64,000 bases of DNA from Flavobacteriales bacterium (GTDB lineage: Bacteria; Bacteroidota; Bacteroidia; Flavobacteriales_D; Crocinitomicaceae), in assembly GCA_947447525.1 (NCBI GenBank), contig CANFJL010000003.1, positions 62,001 through 126,000 on the forward strand. The letters are read 5' to 3'. This document shows, in pieces, positions 28,323-36,504 of the stretch; within the stretch, counting starts at the first letter, position 1, and each line of letters begins with the position of its first letter. The position numbers and the translations under genes were made by a program. The notes under the pieces were generated by a model, which saw only the letters and a program-made list of their open reading frames with translations, had not been told where the DNA came from and ran no database searches.

Positions 28323-29358
28323 GATCTTCTCCTGTTCTTTCAATGGATTTTTTGTTCTTCAATGCTAGATTATGAAACTTTACATTCTCTTTTTTAGTCG
28401 ACCCCGATGGTTCCTCTAGAGTACATGTATTAATGTAATCTAACCCGTGGTCTAGTATTTCATGAATGAACACGCTGCTTTCACTTGGGGAGGTCTTTTT
28501 ATCATTCAAGGCTTCAAAAGTTCCACTAGCTGCGCGCATAGAATTAATAAAAATAAAAGCTCTATCATCATTTTTAGAAATCAGAATTGTTAAACCTTCT
28601 TGGGTAAGCAGCGGTATGATAACACCTTCGCCATTATACTCTGGTATATAGCGAAATTTAGTGACACCATTTGCGTCGACATAACTTTCTCGAACTTGAG
28701 GATTTCTTTTGAAGTTTAAGTTATCATCAGCTGATATTTTAACATCTAGAATTCTTTTATCCTTAATCACTTTTGTAATAGAAGTGAATATTTCTCTTTG
28801 TTCTTCATTAAAAGAACTACTAAAAGAATTATAAACCTTTTTATTAAGTTTTATCTCTCCATTTTTCTTGAATGTAAAGATAGCACCACCAAACTGATCT
28901 TCTATGTAGCCTAAAACTTTCGCCTGGTCAACTTCTGGCACTATTATTTTTTTACCATCCATATCCACAAAATAAATTGGATTGTTTGCCACAAATACAT
29001 AACCGCTAATATCAGGATAATTTGTTTCCAGCGCATCCCTACTCAACCACCTCCCAACTATCGGATCATACATCCTTGCGCCAAAATCATAGGAATTCCC
29101 AGAGCCCTTCACCTCATCATCTTTTTCCATGCCGTTAATACCTCTTCGGTAAAAATCTCCTTCAACTGTCCTCCCATCAAGGCTTACACCGAATGGAGAA
29201 TAGTCGTAAGTGTTTTGTAAGCAAACCCCGGCATAGTTGCTGGGTGTACAATTAAACTGATAATCAGAAACATAAGAAAATGACGCTTTGCGCAAAGTGT
29301 AAGTTTTTAGTAAAGATAAAGGTATAAAAGAATATGTATCTTCCGTAAAAACCCTCAT
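28315..29358 (-). CDS. Orphan Rhs tip with HExxxH zincin-like domain (putative protease toxin), inverted
   Basis: 347 residues with a leader (1-43) unrelated to that of the other cassettes. It is followed by the same Rhs core (GVCLQNTYDYSPFG, GMEKDDEVKGSG, GRWLSRDALE, NPIYFVDMDGK) at residues 43-135. The tip contains SVFIHEILDHGLDY near residues 294-307; His-Glu-x-x-x-His is the zinc-binding motif of zincin metallopeptidases, and a downstream 'ENVKFHNLA' could provide a further ligand. A metallopeptidase toxin is likely but not proven. It is read in the opposite direction from the rest of the array. The start codon is uncertain because no signal peptide is visible. Confidence 0.65.
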   Translation of the reverse strand: MRVFTEDTYSFIPLSLLKTYTLRKASFSYVSDYQFNCTPSNYAGVCLQNTYDYSPFGVSLDGRTVEGDFYRRGINGMEKDDEVKGSGNSYDFGARMYDPIVGRWLSRDALETNYPDISGYVFVANNPIYFVDMDGKKIIVPEVDQAKVLGYIEDQFGGAIFTFKKNGEIKLNKKVYNSFSSSFNEEQREIFTSITKVIKDKRILDVKISADDNLNFKRNPQVRESYVDANGVTKFRYIPEYNGEGVIIPLLTQEGLTILISKNDDRAFIFINSMRAASGTFEALNDKKTSPSESSVFIHEILDHGLDYINTCTLEEPSGSTKKENVKFHNLALKNKKSIERTGEDHD

Positions 29359-29601
29359 TATTTAGGTAGAAATACGTAAGTGGTATTTGGTTGTGCTGTG
29401 CTTTTCTTGGGGGTAAGAAAAACACGTAAATGTTTAGGTGAAAATGTGTAAAAATAATCCGTGAAAGTATAAGAGCTATTTTGTTCAACCCTTTATCCAG
29501 TAAAGAGTTGAGTAGGGTAGGTGTGGTGGTATACTATAAAAGGTGGGGTAGCCGTAAAGTTGATTTTTGAATGAGGTGGTATTACATTTGGAATAAAAAA
29601 T

Positions 29602-29745
29602 ATGACAGCAAAAAAAACAAATACGAAAAGCACGAGTAAAGCAGTTGCTTCCAAGGCATCAGATATTTTAAAGGATGATCGGTATAGCGATAAAAGTAAA
29701 TCGGTTGCGGGAAGTGCCTTAGCACAAAAAAAAGGAAAAAAATGA
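29602..29745 (+). CDS. 47-aa basic protein coupled to the GIY-YIG-like gene
   Basis: The frame encodes a Lys/Ser-rich peptide with a clear core, SKASDILKDDRYSDKSKSVAGS then ALAQKKGKK. A similar small protein family occurs in Bacteroidota beside mobile-element and nuclease genes (from memory, not checked). Its TGA overlaps the ATG of the next gene in ATGA, implying translational coupling. The opposite-strand frame over the same bases is a shadow. Confidence 0.65.
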   Translation: MTAKKTNTKSTSKAVASKASDILKDDRYSDKSKSVAGSALAQKKGKK

Positions 29746-30023
29746 TAATTCTAGACAAGTTCATTACTGGTCATATAACTGATGTAGAGTCCTCTTTGAA
29801 AAAAAGTGTTTCGGCTTATATTAGAAAAGGTTATAAACTTAAAATAGGGATAACCAACAATCCGAAATTACGTGCCAATAAGCATGGTCAATCTGGCAGA
29901 TGGAAGGTAATGATTCTTAAATATCAAACTTCTTCGGTTAGGTATATAAATGAAATAGAGCGAATCATCATCGAACACCATTGGGACTATATCGAAAACG
30001 AAGTTGCAGGTGGTGGTGGATGA
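29742..30023 (+). CDS. GIY-YIG-like nuclease-type protein, probably truncated at its C-terminus
   Basis: 93 residues with the core KLKIGITNNPKLRANKHGQS, then W-x-V-M-I-L-K-Y-Q-T-S-S, then INEIERIIIEHHWDYIEN, ending GGGG. The 'KIGITNNPxxR' and 'E..II..HW' features suggest a small GIY-YIG-fold protein. Directly after the TGA the same frame continues NGKEGPYYLYILLK before a second stop. The partial copy at 36403 has Pro in place of the stop, so this copy has probably lost its last residues to a nonsense change. Confidence 0.55.
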   Translation: MIILDKFITGHITDVESSLKKSVSAYIRKGYKLKIGITNNPKLRANKHGQSGRWKVMILKYQTSSVRYINEIERIIIEHHWDYIENEVAGGGG

Positions 30024-30058
30024 AATGGTAAAGAGGGTCCTTATTATTTGTACATATT
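29963..30058 (+). repeat. Direct repeat flanking the defence-gene island, left copy
   Basis: End of the GIY-YIG-like gene (HWDYIEN...NGKEGPYYLYILL codons). It recurs at 36403-36498 on the same strand with many silent changes and one missing base. Confidence 0.7.
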
Positions 30059-30114
30059 GCTAAAGTAAAAATTATTATTAAAAACGTTGTTTCGGAGCAA
30101 TAAAGAGATTGATT

Positions 30115-31377
30115 ATGTTATTTCCCAAATTTCCAATACCTGTTTACATAGATGAGGTTCAAGTGGATAAAGGCATCCTGATTTTAGATTTTCCTCCCAC
30201 TTCAAAATCAATTGAATTTGATTTTAAAAGGGCATTTATGACCAATATTGGGCTTGAATCAAGCCTTACTGAATCTACAATGCTCGAAATTCGAGGAATA
30301 GACTTTCAAAATAAACCTCCAAGAGTTGGGAGCTATTATTTTTTGCCAGAAGTTTTTTTTAATCAAAACTTCTGGTCGGAGGTTGATTCTGAAGATCAGG
30401 AGTCTCATTTTCTGGCTTTCAAAGCAGAATACAATAATAGTATTCCCTTCTCATTGGGAAAAGCATTAAATAGAAATGAATATTTGTTTTTTGGCGAGGA
30501 AAATGAAGTTGAGAATTTAGAAAAAGCACTTTCCATATTACGCACTTTTTCCTTTAAGTCTAGTAAAATTCAATTAGTAGCACATGATGTAGGACAAGGT
30601 AATTGCAATCAGGTTTTCTTCGGTTGTTGTTCTTTCGTAATGTATGATTTTGGCTCTAGAGAAAAATCCATTTTGGAAAACGCACTTAGCAATTTCGATG
30701 CTAAACTTCACGCAGACCATATAGATTGTCGATTAAATACAATTCTTAGTGAGGGTTATAATGACAAGGAAAGTAATTTGAAAATATTTGTATTGAGTCA
30801 CTGGGATATAGATCATTTTAACGCATTGAATCAAATGGACCAAAGAGTGATTGATTTATTTGATTTGTTTGTTGTTCCGAAGGAAATTCCTACAGATACA
30901 GCAAAGAGAGCATTTGATAGATTGCCTCCAGATAAAACCCTGAGAATTGAAATGAGACGAAGAATTGGAAGAGGTCCAAATCAATTAGAATTAATATATA
31001 TGAACGACATTTTTAGACTTTTCAGAGGTTCTAAATCTTCTAATAGAAACAAAAGTGGATTGGTTCTTACAGTAAAGACACCAAATTGTAATGCTATCCT
31101 ACCAGCAGACCATCATTACGACCAAATCAATGATACAGTCTATCCGTATCACAATGAAAATGAATTATACTTTATTGTTCCACATCATGGTGGACACGCT
31201 GGCAGAGTTTCGATAATAAATAATTGGTTGAATCTTCGTGAAGTGGTCTATTCGGTTGGCAATAACCAATGGGGACACCCTTTTGGATATGTAACAGGAA
31301 CTTATAATGCCCTTGCAAGAATTAATGTTCGGCATGAAACTCGAATAAATTCTGATTATAAAAAAACTATGAACTAA
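30115..31377 (+). CDS. Metallo-beta-lactamase-fold protein with N-terminal extension
   Basis: ATG at 30115 is preferred over the TTG two codons earlier. About 150 N-terminal residues of unknown type are followed by an MBL domain: AHDVGQGNC (residues 157-165), LSHWDIDHFNAL (228-239, the HxDxDH metal site) and IVPHHGGHAG (near 360). The order and GQGNC motif resemble ComEC/Rec2-type MBL hydrolases, here without membrane segments. The frame ends at a TAA (31375-31377), but coding-like sequence continues in the same frame to 31662. A role in defence is inferred only from the neighbours. Confidence 0.7.
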   Translation: MLFPKFPIPVYIDEVQVDKGILILDFPPTSKSIEFDFKRAFMTNIGLESSLTESTMLEIRGIDFQNKPPRVGSYYFLPEVFFNQNFWSEVDSEDQESHFLAFKAEYNNSIPFSLGKALNRNEYLFFGEENEVENLEKALSILRTFSFKSSKIQLVAHDVGQGNCNQVFFGCCSFVMYDFGSREKSILENALSNFDAKLHADHIDCRLNTILSEGYNDKESNLKIFVLSHWDIDHFNALNQMDQRVIDLFDLFVVPKEIPTDTAKRAFDRLPPDKTLRIEMRRRIGRGPNQLELIYMNDIFRLFRGSKSSNRNKSGLVLTVKTPNCNAILPADHHYDQINDTVYPYHNENELYFIVPHHGGHAGRVSIINNWLNLREVVYSVGNNQWGHPFGYVTGTYNALARINVRHETRINSDYKKTMN

Positions 31378-31662
31378 TGTGTTTGGATAAATGTTGCTGA
31401 AGCTGCTCTTATAGATTGTTTCGATACAAGAAAATTTAACCATGATTTCATTGGGACATTTGGAAGAAAAACCCATAAATATTATTCCAAATTAATAATG
31501 TCCAGTATTTCAGAAGTTTCATTGGAAGTTGATTTTTTCAAATTATGCTTCGTCTATTCTAATGAAATCGAAAGGACGTGTTATCATGTTGTTTCATATA
31601 ATCCCCACGATGGTTTGAGAAAAACTATTTGGAATTCGAGTATAAATATTGTCACACAATGA
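31378..31662 (+). pseudogene. Coding-like frame after the MBL stop, coupled to the DUF3644 gene
   Basis: After the TAA at 31375 the MBL frame stays open for 94 more codons (CVWINVAEAALIDCFDTRK, then FGRKTHKYYSKL, ending INIVTQ) and stops at 31660-31662, where TGA overlaps the next gene's ATG as ATGA. There is no ATG before 31498, so either the MBL gene was split by a nonsense change or a 54-residue gene starts at 31498. The precise ATGA junction argues that this frame was translated. Confidence 0.5.
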
Positions 31663-32639
31663 AAATAAACAAAACATACCGCAGTTTATTAGATAAGTCA
31701 ATAAACTCTATGCTTTCAGCCATAGAAATTTACAATAAACCCGATTTTAACTATCGAGAAGAAACCTTTGCAATTCTTGCTGTAAATTCATGGGAATTAC
31801 TATTCAAGGCTCAACTTTTGAAACTTTCCAAGTACAACATGAATGCTTTGTACGAGATGGAATTTGTGAAGAAAAAGAACGGGGAGAATTCTACGAGGAC
31901 TAAACCCAAGACTAACAGAGCAGGTAACCCAATGACAATTGGTCTTTTCGAAGCAGTTAATAGATTGGATAAACTCGGAAAGAAAGTCAATTCTAACTTA
32001 CTTAAAAGCATTGAATCCATTATTGAGCTTAGAGATAATGCGATTCACTTTCACAACGAAAAGAGTATTTCCAAGGAATTACAGGAATTAGGGTTTGCTT
32101 GCATTAAGAATTATATGAGTATCGTGAAAAATTGGGAATTAGAAATAGATTTAACGAAGTACAATTTTTATTTGATGCCGTTAGCCTATGTCGATAGCAA
32201 AGTCTCGGCAGAATCCGTAATAACCGATGAAATCGCTAAATACCTAGATTTCGTCAAGTCAAAAGTTAACGAATCGGACAATGATGACGTTGAGTACGAT
32301 GTCGCAATCGCAATTGATATTCAATTCAAGAAGTCAAATACTTTCGAAGATGGTTTACCAGTAAAATACGATGCGAACGGAGTAGCAATAGCTTTGTCAG
32401 AAGAGGATATTAGAATGAAATTCCCTTTAGATTACAAGGATATTACTGAAACAGCAATTTCAAGGTATACAAACTTTAGTAGAAATAATAGTTTTCATGC
32501 TCATATGAAAACAATAAAAGCAAACGAAAAGCTTTGTTACACTAGAAAACTTGATCCAAAATCTAAAAACTCCCAAAAGAAGGAATTTTACAGTTCAAAC
32601 GTTTGGAAGGTTTTAGATAATCACTATCGGAAAAACTAA
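31659..32639 (+). CDS. DUF3644 family, HEPN-like protein
   Basis: The start at 31659 is chosen for the ATGA overlap with the upstream frame and for the family-like start. Residues 12-55 hold the DUF3644 signature (SMLSAIEIYNKPDFNYREET and NSWELLFKAQLLK). Residues 125-130 are RDNAIH, an Rx4H motif of HEPN-type RNases. The C-terminus (FHAHMKTIKAN, LDPKSKNSQKKEFYS, WKVLDNHY) also fits the family as I recall it. HEPN proteins are frequent RNA-cleaving effectors in anti-phage systems; activity here is inference. The gene overlaps the end of a small minus-strand frame. Confidence 0.75.
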   Translation: MKINKTYRSLLDKSINSMLSAIEIYNKPDFNYREETFAILAVNSWELLFKAQLLKLSKYNMNALYEMEFVKKKNGENSTRTKPKTNRAGNPMTIGLFEAVNRLDKLGKKVNSNLLKSIESIIELRDNAIHFHNEKSISKELQELGFACIKNYMSIVKNWELEIDLTKYNFYLMPLAYVDSKVSAESVITDEIAKYLDFVKSKVNESDNDDVEYDVAIAIDIQFKKSNTFEDGLPVKYDANGVAIALSEEDIRMKFPLDYKDITETAISRYTNFSRNNSFHAHMKTIKANEKLCYTRKLDPKSKNSQKKEFYSSNVWKVLDNHYRKN

Positions 32640-32806
32640 TTAGAAGTAATCTCTTCTAGTATGGACAAGAGTTTTTTCGAATCGGAGTTTCTAATACCAA
32701 CTAGAGACTTCAAAAATGGTAAATGTAAATCGGAGTCTATGATAAACCACATTGGATTTTTGAATGGATATAACGCCTTATTTTGTTCTGGAAGGCATGT
32801 TGACAT
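32636..32806 (-). CDS. Small 56-aa protein or fragment, convergent with DUF3644
   Basis: This frame, too short for usual gene callers, encodes MSTCLPEQNKALYPF, then KNPMWFIIDSDLHLPFLKSL, then VGIRNSDSKKLLSILEEI. The composition is protein-like with an amphipathic C-terminal helix. It ends in a 4-base overlap with the DUF3644 stop on the other strand. It may be the C-terminal remnant of a lost gene. No family recognised. Confidence 0.3.
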   Translation of the reverse strand: MSTCLPEQNKALYPFKNPMWFIIDSDLHLPFLKSLVGIRNSDSKKLLSILEEITSN

Positions 32807-33004
32807 GTCACTTAAATTTTAATAATTGTGACATGAATGCAAAACAATTTTAAATACGTTCAATCTAAAATTACAAGCTATTCCCTAGTATGAAGTTGTC
32901 TGTTAGGAGAAAAGAATAAAACCGAAGAGTGGGAAGAAAAATGAATTTCTTTTGTGGTCGTTTTTGCTAGTACTCTGACAATGTGCTTGCTAAATGCTTA
33001 GCCA

Positions 33005-34123
33005 CTAATTATTCGGGAACAATAAATTGATAGTCTGAAACCAGTAATAAATTGCTTCACCACTCTCTACAAACTTTAACCTCTTATTTAAGTAGTTGTA
33101 TTCAGGGTGTTTTATCAAATATTCCTCTTTTGAGATCTCTTTGCTGAACAACATCAAGTCACCTTTATAATCTGTTAGAATTATTGCAGCTAAATAGGCT
33201 GCTTTTGCACCTGCAACTTGAGCTTCTAGAATGTCAAACTTGCCTTGGAAAACAAAATGTTTAAATTGATTAATACCTGTATGTATCTCTTTGTATTTTG
33301 CTTTCTCTTCATCTGTTATAAGTATGTCTTTTCGAGCAATCAACAGGGCTGTTTCAATCGTGTCATTTAAAACCTTTTCAACCGATTCGATTTGCCTTTT
33401 TGGTCTGTAAGCAATTTCGCCTTTCGCTGACTCAATGAATGACTTTTTGAAAATTTTCATATCTGTCAGTAAATGAAATAAACTGCCAACATCAAAAAGT
33501 TGTTTTAATATTTCCTTTTCCTTCTCTTCGTTGTAGGGAATTCCTGTGGTATTTGGAGCAAATGCTGTGAGTTTATCACCTGTTATAGAATTGATGTCGG
33601 GTGTTTTGATAACTACCGGATTGCCAGTTTGTGTTATCCATTCTGTTTCTAAAGCCCTTTCCACAATCAGTGGGTAATGGTTCTCCGCAAATAACACATC
33701 TAGTAATATTTCTCTTTCAGGATTAGAAATAACCTGACCTTCTTTATTTTTATTCGCAAAGTTTGAAGAATAAATGAACTTGTAATGAGCCTTAGGAATT
33801 CCACCTTTATAGCTTCTCCTTTCATCCAGTTCCATCCTAATAAATTCGCTTGATGCTTCAATTTTAGTTAGAAATGCTTCCAATTCTTTTTGATTAATTT
33901 TCGGATTAACGATAATGTCAATATCAACAGAAAATCTTTTGGGTTCTTCCATAAGCAGAACCAAACTTGTTCCACCTTTGAAAATGAAATCTAATCCTGT
34001 TAAGTGCAATTGCTCTAACAAATAAAGAGCATGAATCATGCTCTCCATCAAGTTAGGGTCTTTACTATATTTTTTTCTTTTCTCAGCAATCCATTCTGCT
34101 GTTAGTGATTTTATTTCAATCAT
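33005..34123 (-). CDS. AbiEii-type nucleotidyltransferase toxin (first AbiE pair)
   Basis: 372 residues. FIFKGGTSL (residues 47-54) and RFSVDIDI (63-70) are the GG/S and DxD motifs of the AbiEii nucleotidyltransferase family (PF08843), which modify tRNA or other targets in type IV-like toxin-antitoxin and abortive-infection systems. Length is somewhat above the usual 300. The start overlaps the stop of the upstream gene by eight bases, consistent with a two-gene AbiE operon. A C-terminal part (250-372) is helical and less conserved. Confidence 0.85.
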   Translation of the reverse strand: MIEIKSLTAEWIAEKRKKYSKDPNLMESMIHALYLLEQLHLTGLDFIFKGGTSLVLLMEEPKRFSVDIDIIVNPKINQKELEAFLTKIEASSEFIRMELDERRSYKGGIPKAHYKFIYSSNFANKNKEGQVISNPEREILLDVLFAENHYPLIVERALETEWITQTGNPVVIKTPDINSITGDKLTAFAPNTTGIPYNEEKEKEILKQLFDVGSLFHLLTDMKIFKKSFIESAKGEIAYRPKRQIESVEKVLNDTIETALLIARKDILITDEEKAKYKEIHTGINQFKHFVFQGKFDILEAQVAGAKAAYLAAIILTDYKGDLMLFSKEISKEEYLIKHPEYNYLNKRLKFVESGEAIYYWFQTINLLFPNN

Positions 34124-34871
34124 TTAGAATAGTATTGGGGATATCCGTTTTAGTGCACAATAATTCCATCAATTCTGTTTCTTTCCCCCTTCTTTTTGAG
34201 TAGTTTAAAAGTTTAGTAAAGTCAATAGCGTATCTATTGTAAGCATTGTCTATTATGTGAACAAGTTCGCTTCCTTGAAATGCAGCAAATAGCTTTTTAT
34301 CGCAATATAAATCCACAATTAATTTTTCAAGTGTTATAGTGGATGCTTTTTCAACTTTTTGAGTTGGTGATTTTGAAACTAGTGATTGTATAACTATTGC
34401 ATTTTCAGCTTCATAAATGTATCGGTCAATTTCTTTGTCCTCTGGTTCGATAAAGATATTGCGAAAGTTTTCATCCTTTAAAAAACTGTAGACTGGTTCA
34501 AGCGCATCCTTTTCTACCTGCAAAATGGTGATACTCTTACCTGGAATATGGAGCATAAACTCGTGAGTAATTTTGGTTGACCAAATACAGTACTTTAGTT
34601 CTTCAAATTGCTTTTCAATTTTACCGGAAATCTTCTTTTCAACCTCGTCAATATTAGGCGCAAATATGGGTTTGTACGAAAATGTAAAATGCCCTCGCTT
34701 AATTGCAGTTATAATTTTGTTAGCCTTTAAATCGTGAATTCTCCATCTGAAGGTTGATTCTTTTAAATCGATTTCAAATTGTCGGTAGAAATCAAAGAGT
34801 TCTTCTCTGGAAAACGATTCTTTTCCTTTGAATTCCTTTTTTAGCAGTTCTATAATAAAATCTTTTGCCAC
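34116..34871 (-). CDS. AbiEi-like antitoxin (first AbiE pair)
   Basis: The frame extends to 34910, but the promoter element at 34892-34899 lies inside that extension, so the GTG at 34871 (MAKDFIIELLKKEFKGK) is preferred. The N-terminal 80 residues form a winged-helix-like domain (REELFDFYRQFE, then FRWRIHDLKANKII, then RGHFTF) suited to DNA binding. Next comes a segment with YCIWSTKITHEFM, as in AbiEi-like proteins that combine a DNA-binding and a nuclease-like antitoxin domain. It probably neutralises the AbiEii gene it overlaps and represses its own promoter. Confidence 0.7.
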   Translation of the reverse strand: MAKDFIIELLKKEFKGKESFSREELFDFYRQFEIDLKESTFRWRIHDLKANKIITAIKRGHFTFSYKPIFAPNIDEVEKKISGKIEKQFEELKYCIWSTKITHEFMLHIPGKSITILQVEKDALEPVYSFLKDENFRNIFIEPEDKEIDRYIYEAENAIVIQSLVSKSPTQKVEKASTITLEKLIVDLYCDKKLFAAFQGSELVHIIDNAYNRYAIDFTKLLNYSKRRGKETELMELLCTKTDIPNTILND

Positions 34872-34891
34872 TGTATTTTTTGTTTCTATTG

Positions 34892-34899
34892 CAAATATA
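34892..34899 (-). promoter_or_regulatory. TAnnTTTG promoter -7 element for the first AbiE pair
   Basis: Minus strand reads TATATTTG, 20 bases before the GTG start at 34871. Its position rules out the longer reading of the antitoxin. Confidence 0.55.
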
Positions 34900-34935
34900 A
34901 CCAAAAACAAACAAAAGACAGTAATATTCTTTTTG

Positions 34936-34965
34936 TGTCAAATGTTTGAAAACAAACAAATGACA
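34936..34965. promoter_or_regulatory. Imperfect inverted repeat upstream of the first AbiE pair
   Basis: Arms tgtcaaatgtttg and caaacaaatgaca pair at 11 of 13 positions around four A residues. It lies about 36 bases upstream of the -7 element. It is a candidate binding site for the antitoxin's DNA-binding domain. Confidence 0.45.
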
Positions 34966-35135
34966 ACAAATGAGGTTTGGTGGAAATTGTGAGAATTTTC
35001 GCTTTTCCCTTCGCATGCTCTATTTCGCCAGATTTGAGGGCGGGGTAGACTGAAGAAAACCAATAGATTTTCATTGATCCAATGTTTTATTCGCATAGTT
35101 CGCCCACTAACGCAAAACCCGTGTTAGACCAATAT

Positions 35136-36146
35136 TTATTTAATCCAATGTTCTAGTAAATGTCGAATTACAAATGCAACAACTGTCCCAACAATTGCCA
35201 GCCCAGCTTTTGTCAAAATCTTTTTTGTTATTGAATTATTATTGATTTGTGCATCGTGAACAGCATTTTGGTCACCATTTGTAATTTCGAATTGACTTAA
35301 TCCTTTATACTCATCGATTTTCTTGTCAATCCATTTGGCGAATTTTTGAGCGAAAATTTTCCCAGTATAAAAAACTGCGACAAAAACGATTAAGAAAAGT
35401 TGAATGTTAGCAATGTTCAAATTGGCTGTCAATTTCCCCCAATCACAAAATGCAATAAAATAATAATGATAAATCGTGAGAAATAATATGGGTATAAAAT
35501 TGAATACTGTTCCAACGATAAGACTCTGGTTTTTCTCCATAAACTTCTGAATGCCTTTGTCGTTAGGCATTTTTTTCAATCCGTCATACCAAGTAACAAC
35601 CTTTTCAATAAGCTCTGATGCGATGACTTGGTCTATGAAATCTACTTTAACAACTCCAATTGCTCTCTTTTCTTTTAATTCACTTGGGTTGTCTGAATTA
35701 AAGACAAGTTCCATCATATCTTTTGGAGAGATTGAATTCCCTATTCGAACCTTCAAAGTGTGTCTTTGTGGAATTTGATACTTAGGTAATTTGATGGAAA
35801 TGTCCCAAGTCAATGCAATAGAATCGGTTTTATTATTAATTGTATGCCAAGTTTCTCTTTCAAACTCTGCCCAAGTAGCATAGTCTTGAATCTTTCCCTT
35901 TTCAAAAATTAGATTTATAGAAGCTATTTGTCCTATTAAATCGTGATTTTCTAATTTGCGTTGAACTCTTTCGTTTAAGTCACGAATTTCAGCAATTGTA
36001 ATTTTTTTTCTACCTTCTAAAAGTTGTATTGAAGTGTCAGGTTTGGCGTTCATCAAATAAAAGAACGACTTAATATCGTCAAGACTATATTTCCCCGGTA
36101 CCGCTGGCAAGTTTCCTTCGTCATTCGTTTTTTGTATATCTGTCAT
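35136..36146 (-). CDS. Membrane protein of unknown function with large cytoplasmic N-terminal part
   Basis: 336 residues. Residues 1-210 are soluble: a short helical start, then a beta-rich part around KTDSIALTWDISIKLPKY. Two adjacent hydrophobic segments follow (about 215-238 and 246-268), then a charged loop with an NGDQNAVHDAQINNNS stretch and a third hydrophobic segment near the C-terminus (about 312-330). No family recognised. It stands alone between an AbiE pair and the right-hand GIY-YIG remnant. A membrane-acting defence effector is possible from location only. Confidence 0.65.
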   Translation of the reverse strand: MTDIQKTNDEGNLPAVPGKYSLDDIKSFFYLMNAKPDTSIQLLEGRKKITIAEIRDLNERVQRKLENHDLIGQIASINLIFEKGKIQDYATWAEFERETWHTINNKTDSIALTWDISIKLPKYQIPQRHTLKVRIGNSISPKDMMELVFNSDNPSELKEKRAIGVVKVDFIDQVIASELIEKVVTWYDGLKKMPNDKGIQKFMEKNQSLIVGTVFNFIPILFLTIYHYYFIAFCDWGKLTANLNIANIQLFLIVFVAVFYTGKIFAQKFAKWIDKKIDEYKGLSQFEITNGDQNAVHDAQINNNSITKKILTKAGLAIVGTVVAFVIRHLLEHWIK

Positions 36147-36392
36147 ATTTGTAGAATTGTGTTTGTAATATTGGTGCTAACTTGTTTATATGTCTACTTC
36201 TTCGTTTACTAAACGCTAATTCTACACATAAAAATATAGCATCACAAAAATATACAATGACGCACTAAATGAATGGCAGTAATTACACCCCATTTTAGGG
36301 TGAATTTTCTGAATGGTAAATTGGTTAATTAACTGGTATTTTTCCATCTCTAATCAGTAAATTAGAAAATGTCTGTATCCTTAGGTAACAAA
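36147..36392. other. Non-coding stretch upstream of the membrane protein
   Basis: AT-rich sequence, presumably holding the promoter of the minus-strand gene; no clear TAnnTTTG match or gene was found. Confidence 0.4.
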
Positions 36393-36397
36393 CTTTA

Positions 36398-36504
36398 GTG
36401 AATTTCATCGAAGCGAACCATTGGGATTACATTGAAAACAATGTTCAGGTGGTGGTCCAAATGGTAAAGAGGGTCCTTATTATTTGTACATACTTCTGGC
36501 TTAA
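36398..36504 (+). pseudogene. Remnant of the GIY-YIG-like gene (right copy)
   Basis: Reads NFIEANHWDYIENNV, then after one missing base GGGPNGKEGPYYLYILLA and stop. It matches the end of the gene at 29742 and the bases just after it. Only the last 35 codons survive, and no start region is present. The one-base deletion and lack of a 5' part make it non-functional. Confidence 0.65.

Noticed and set aside
29582..29764. 60-codon minus-strand frame
   Set aside because: Phe/Leu-rich antisense of the 47-aa Lys/Ser-rich protein, which has the better ATGA junction.
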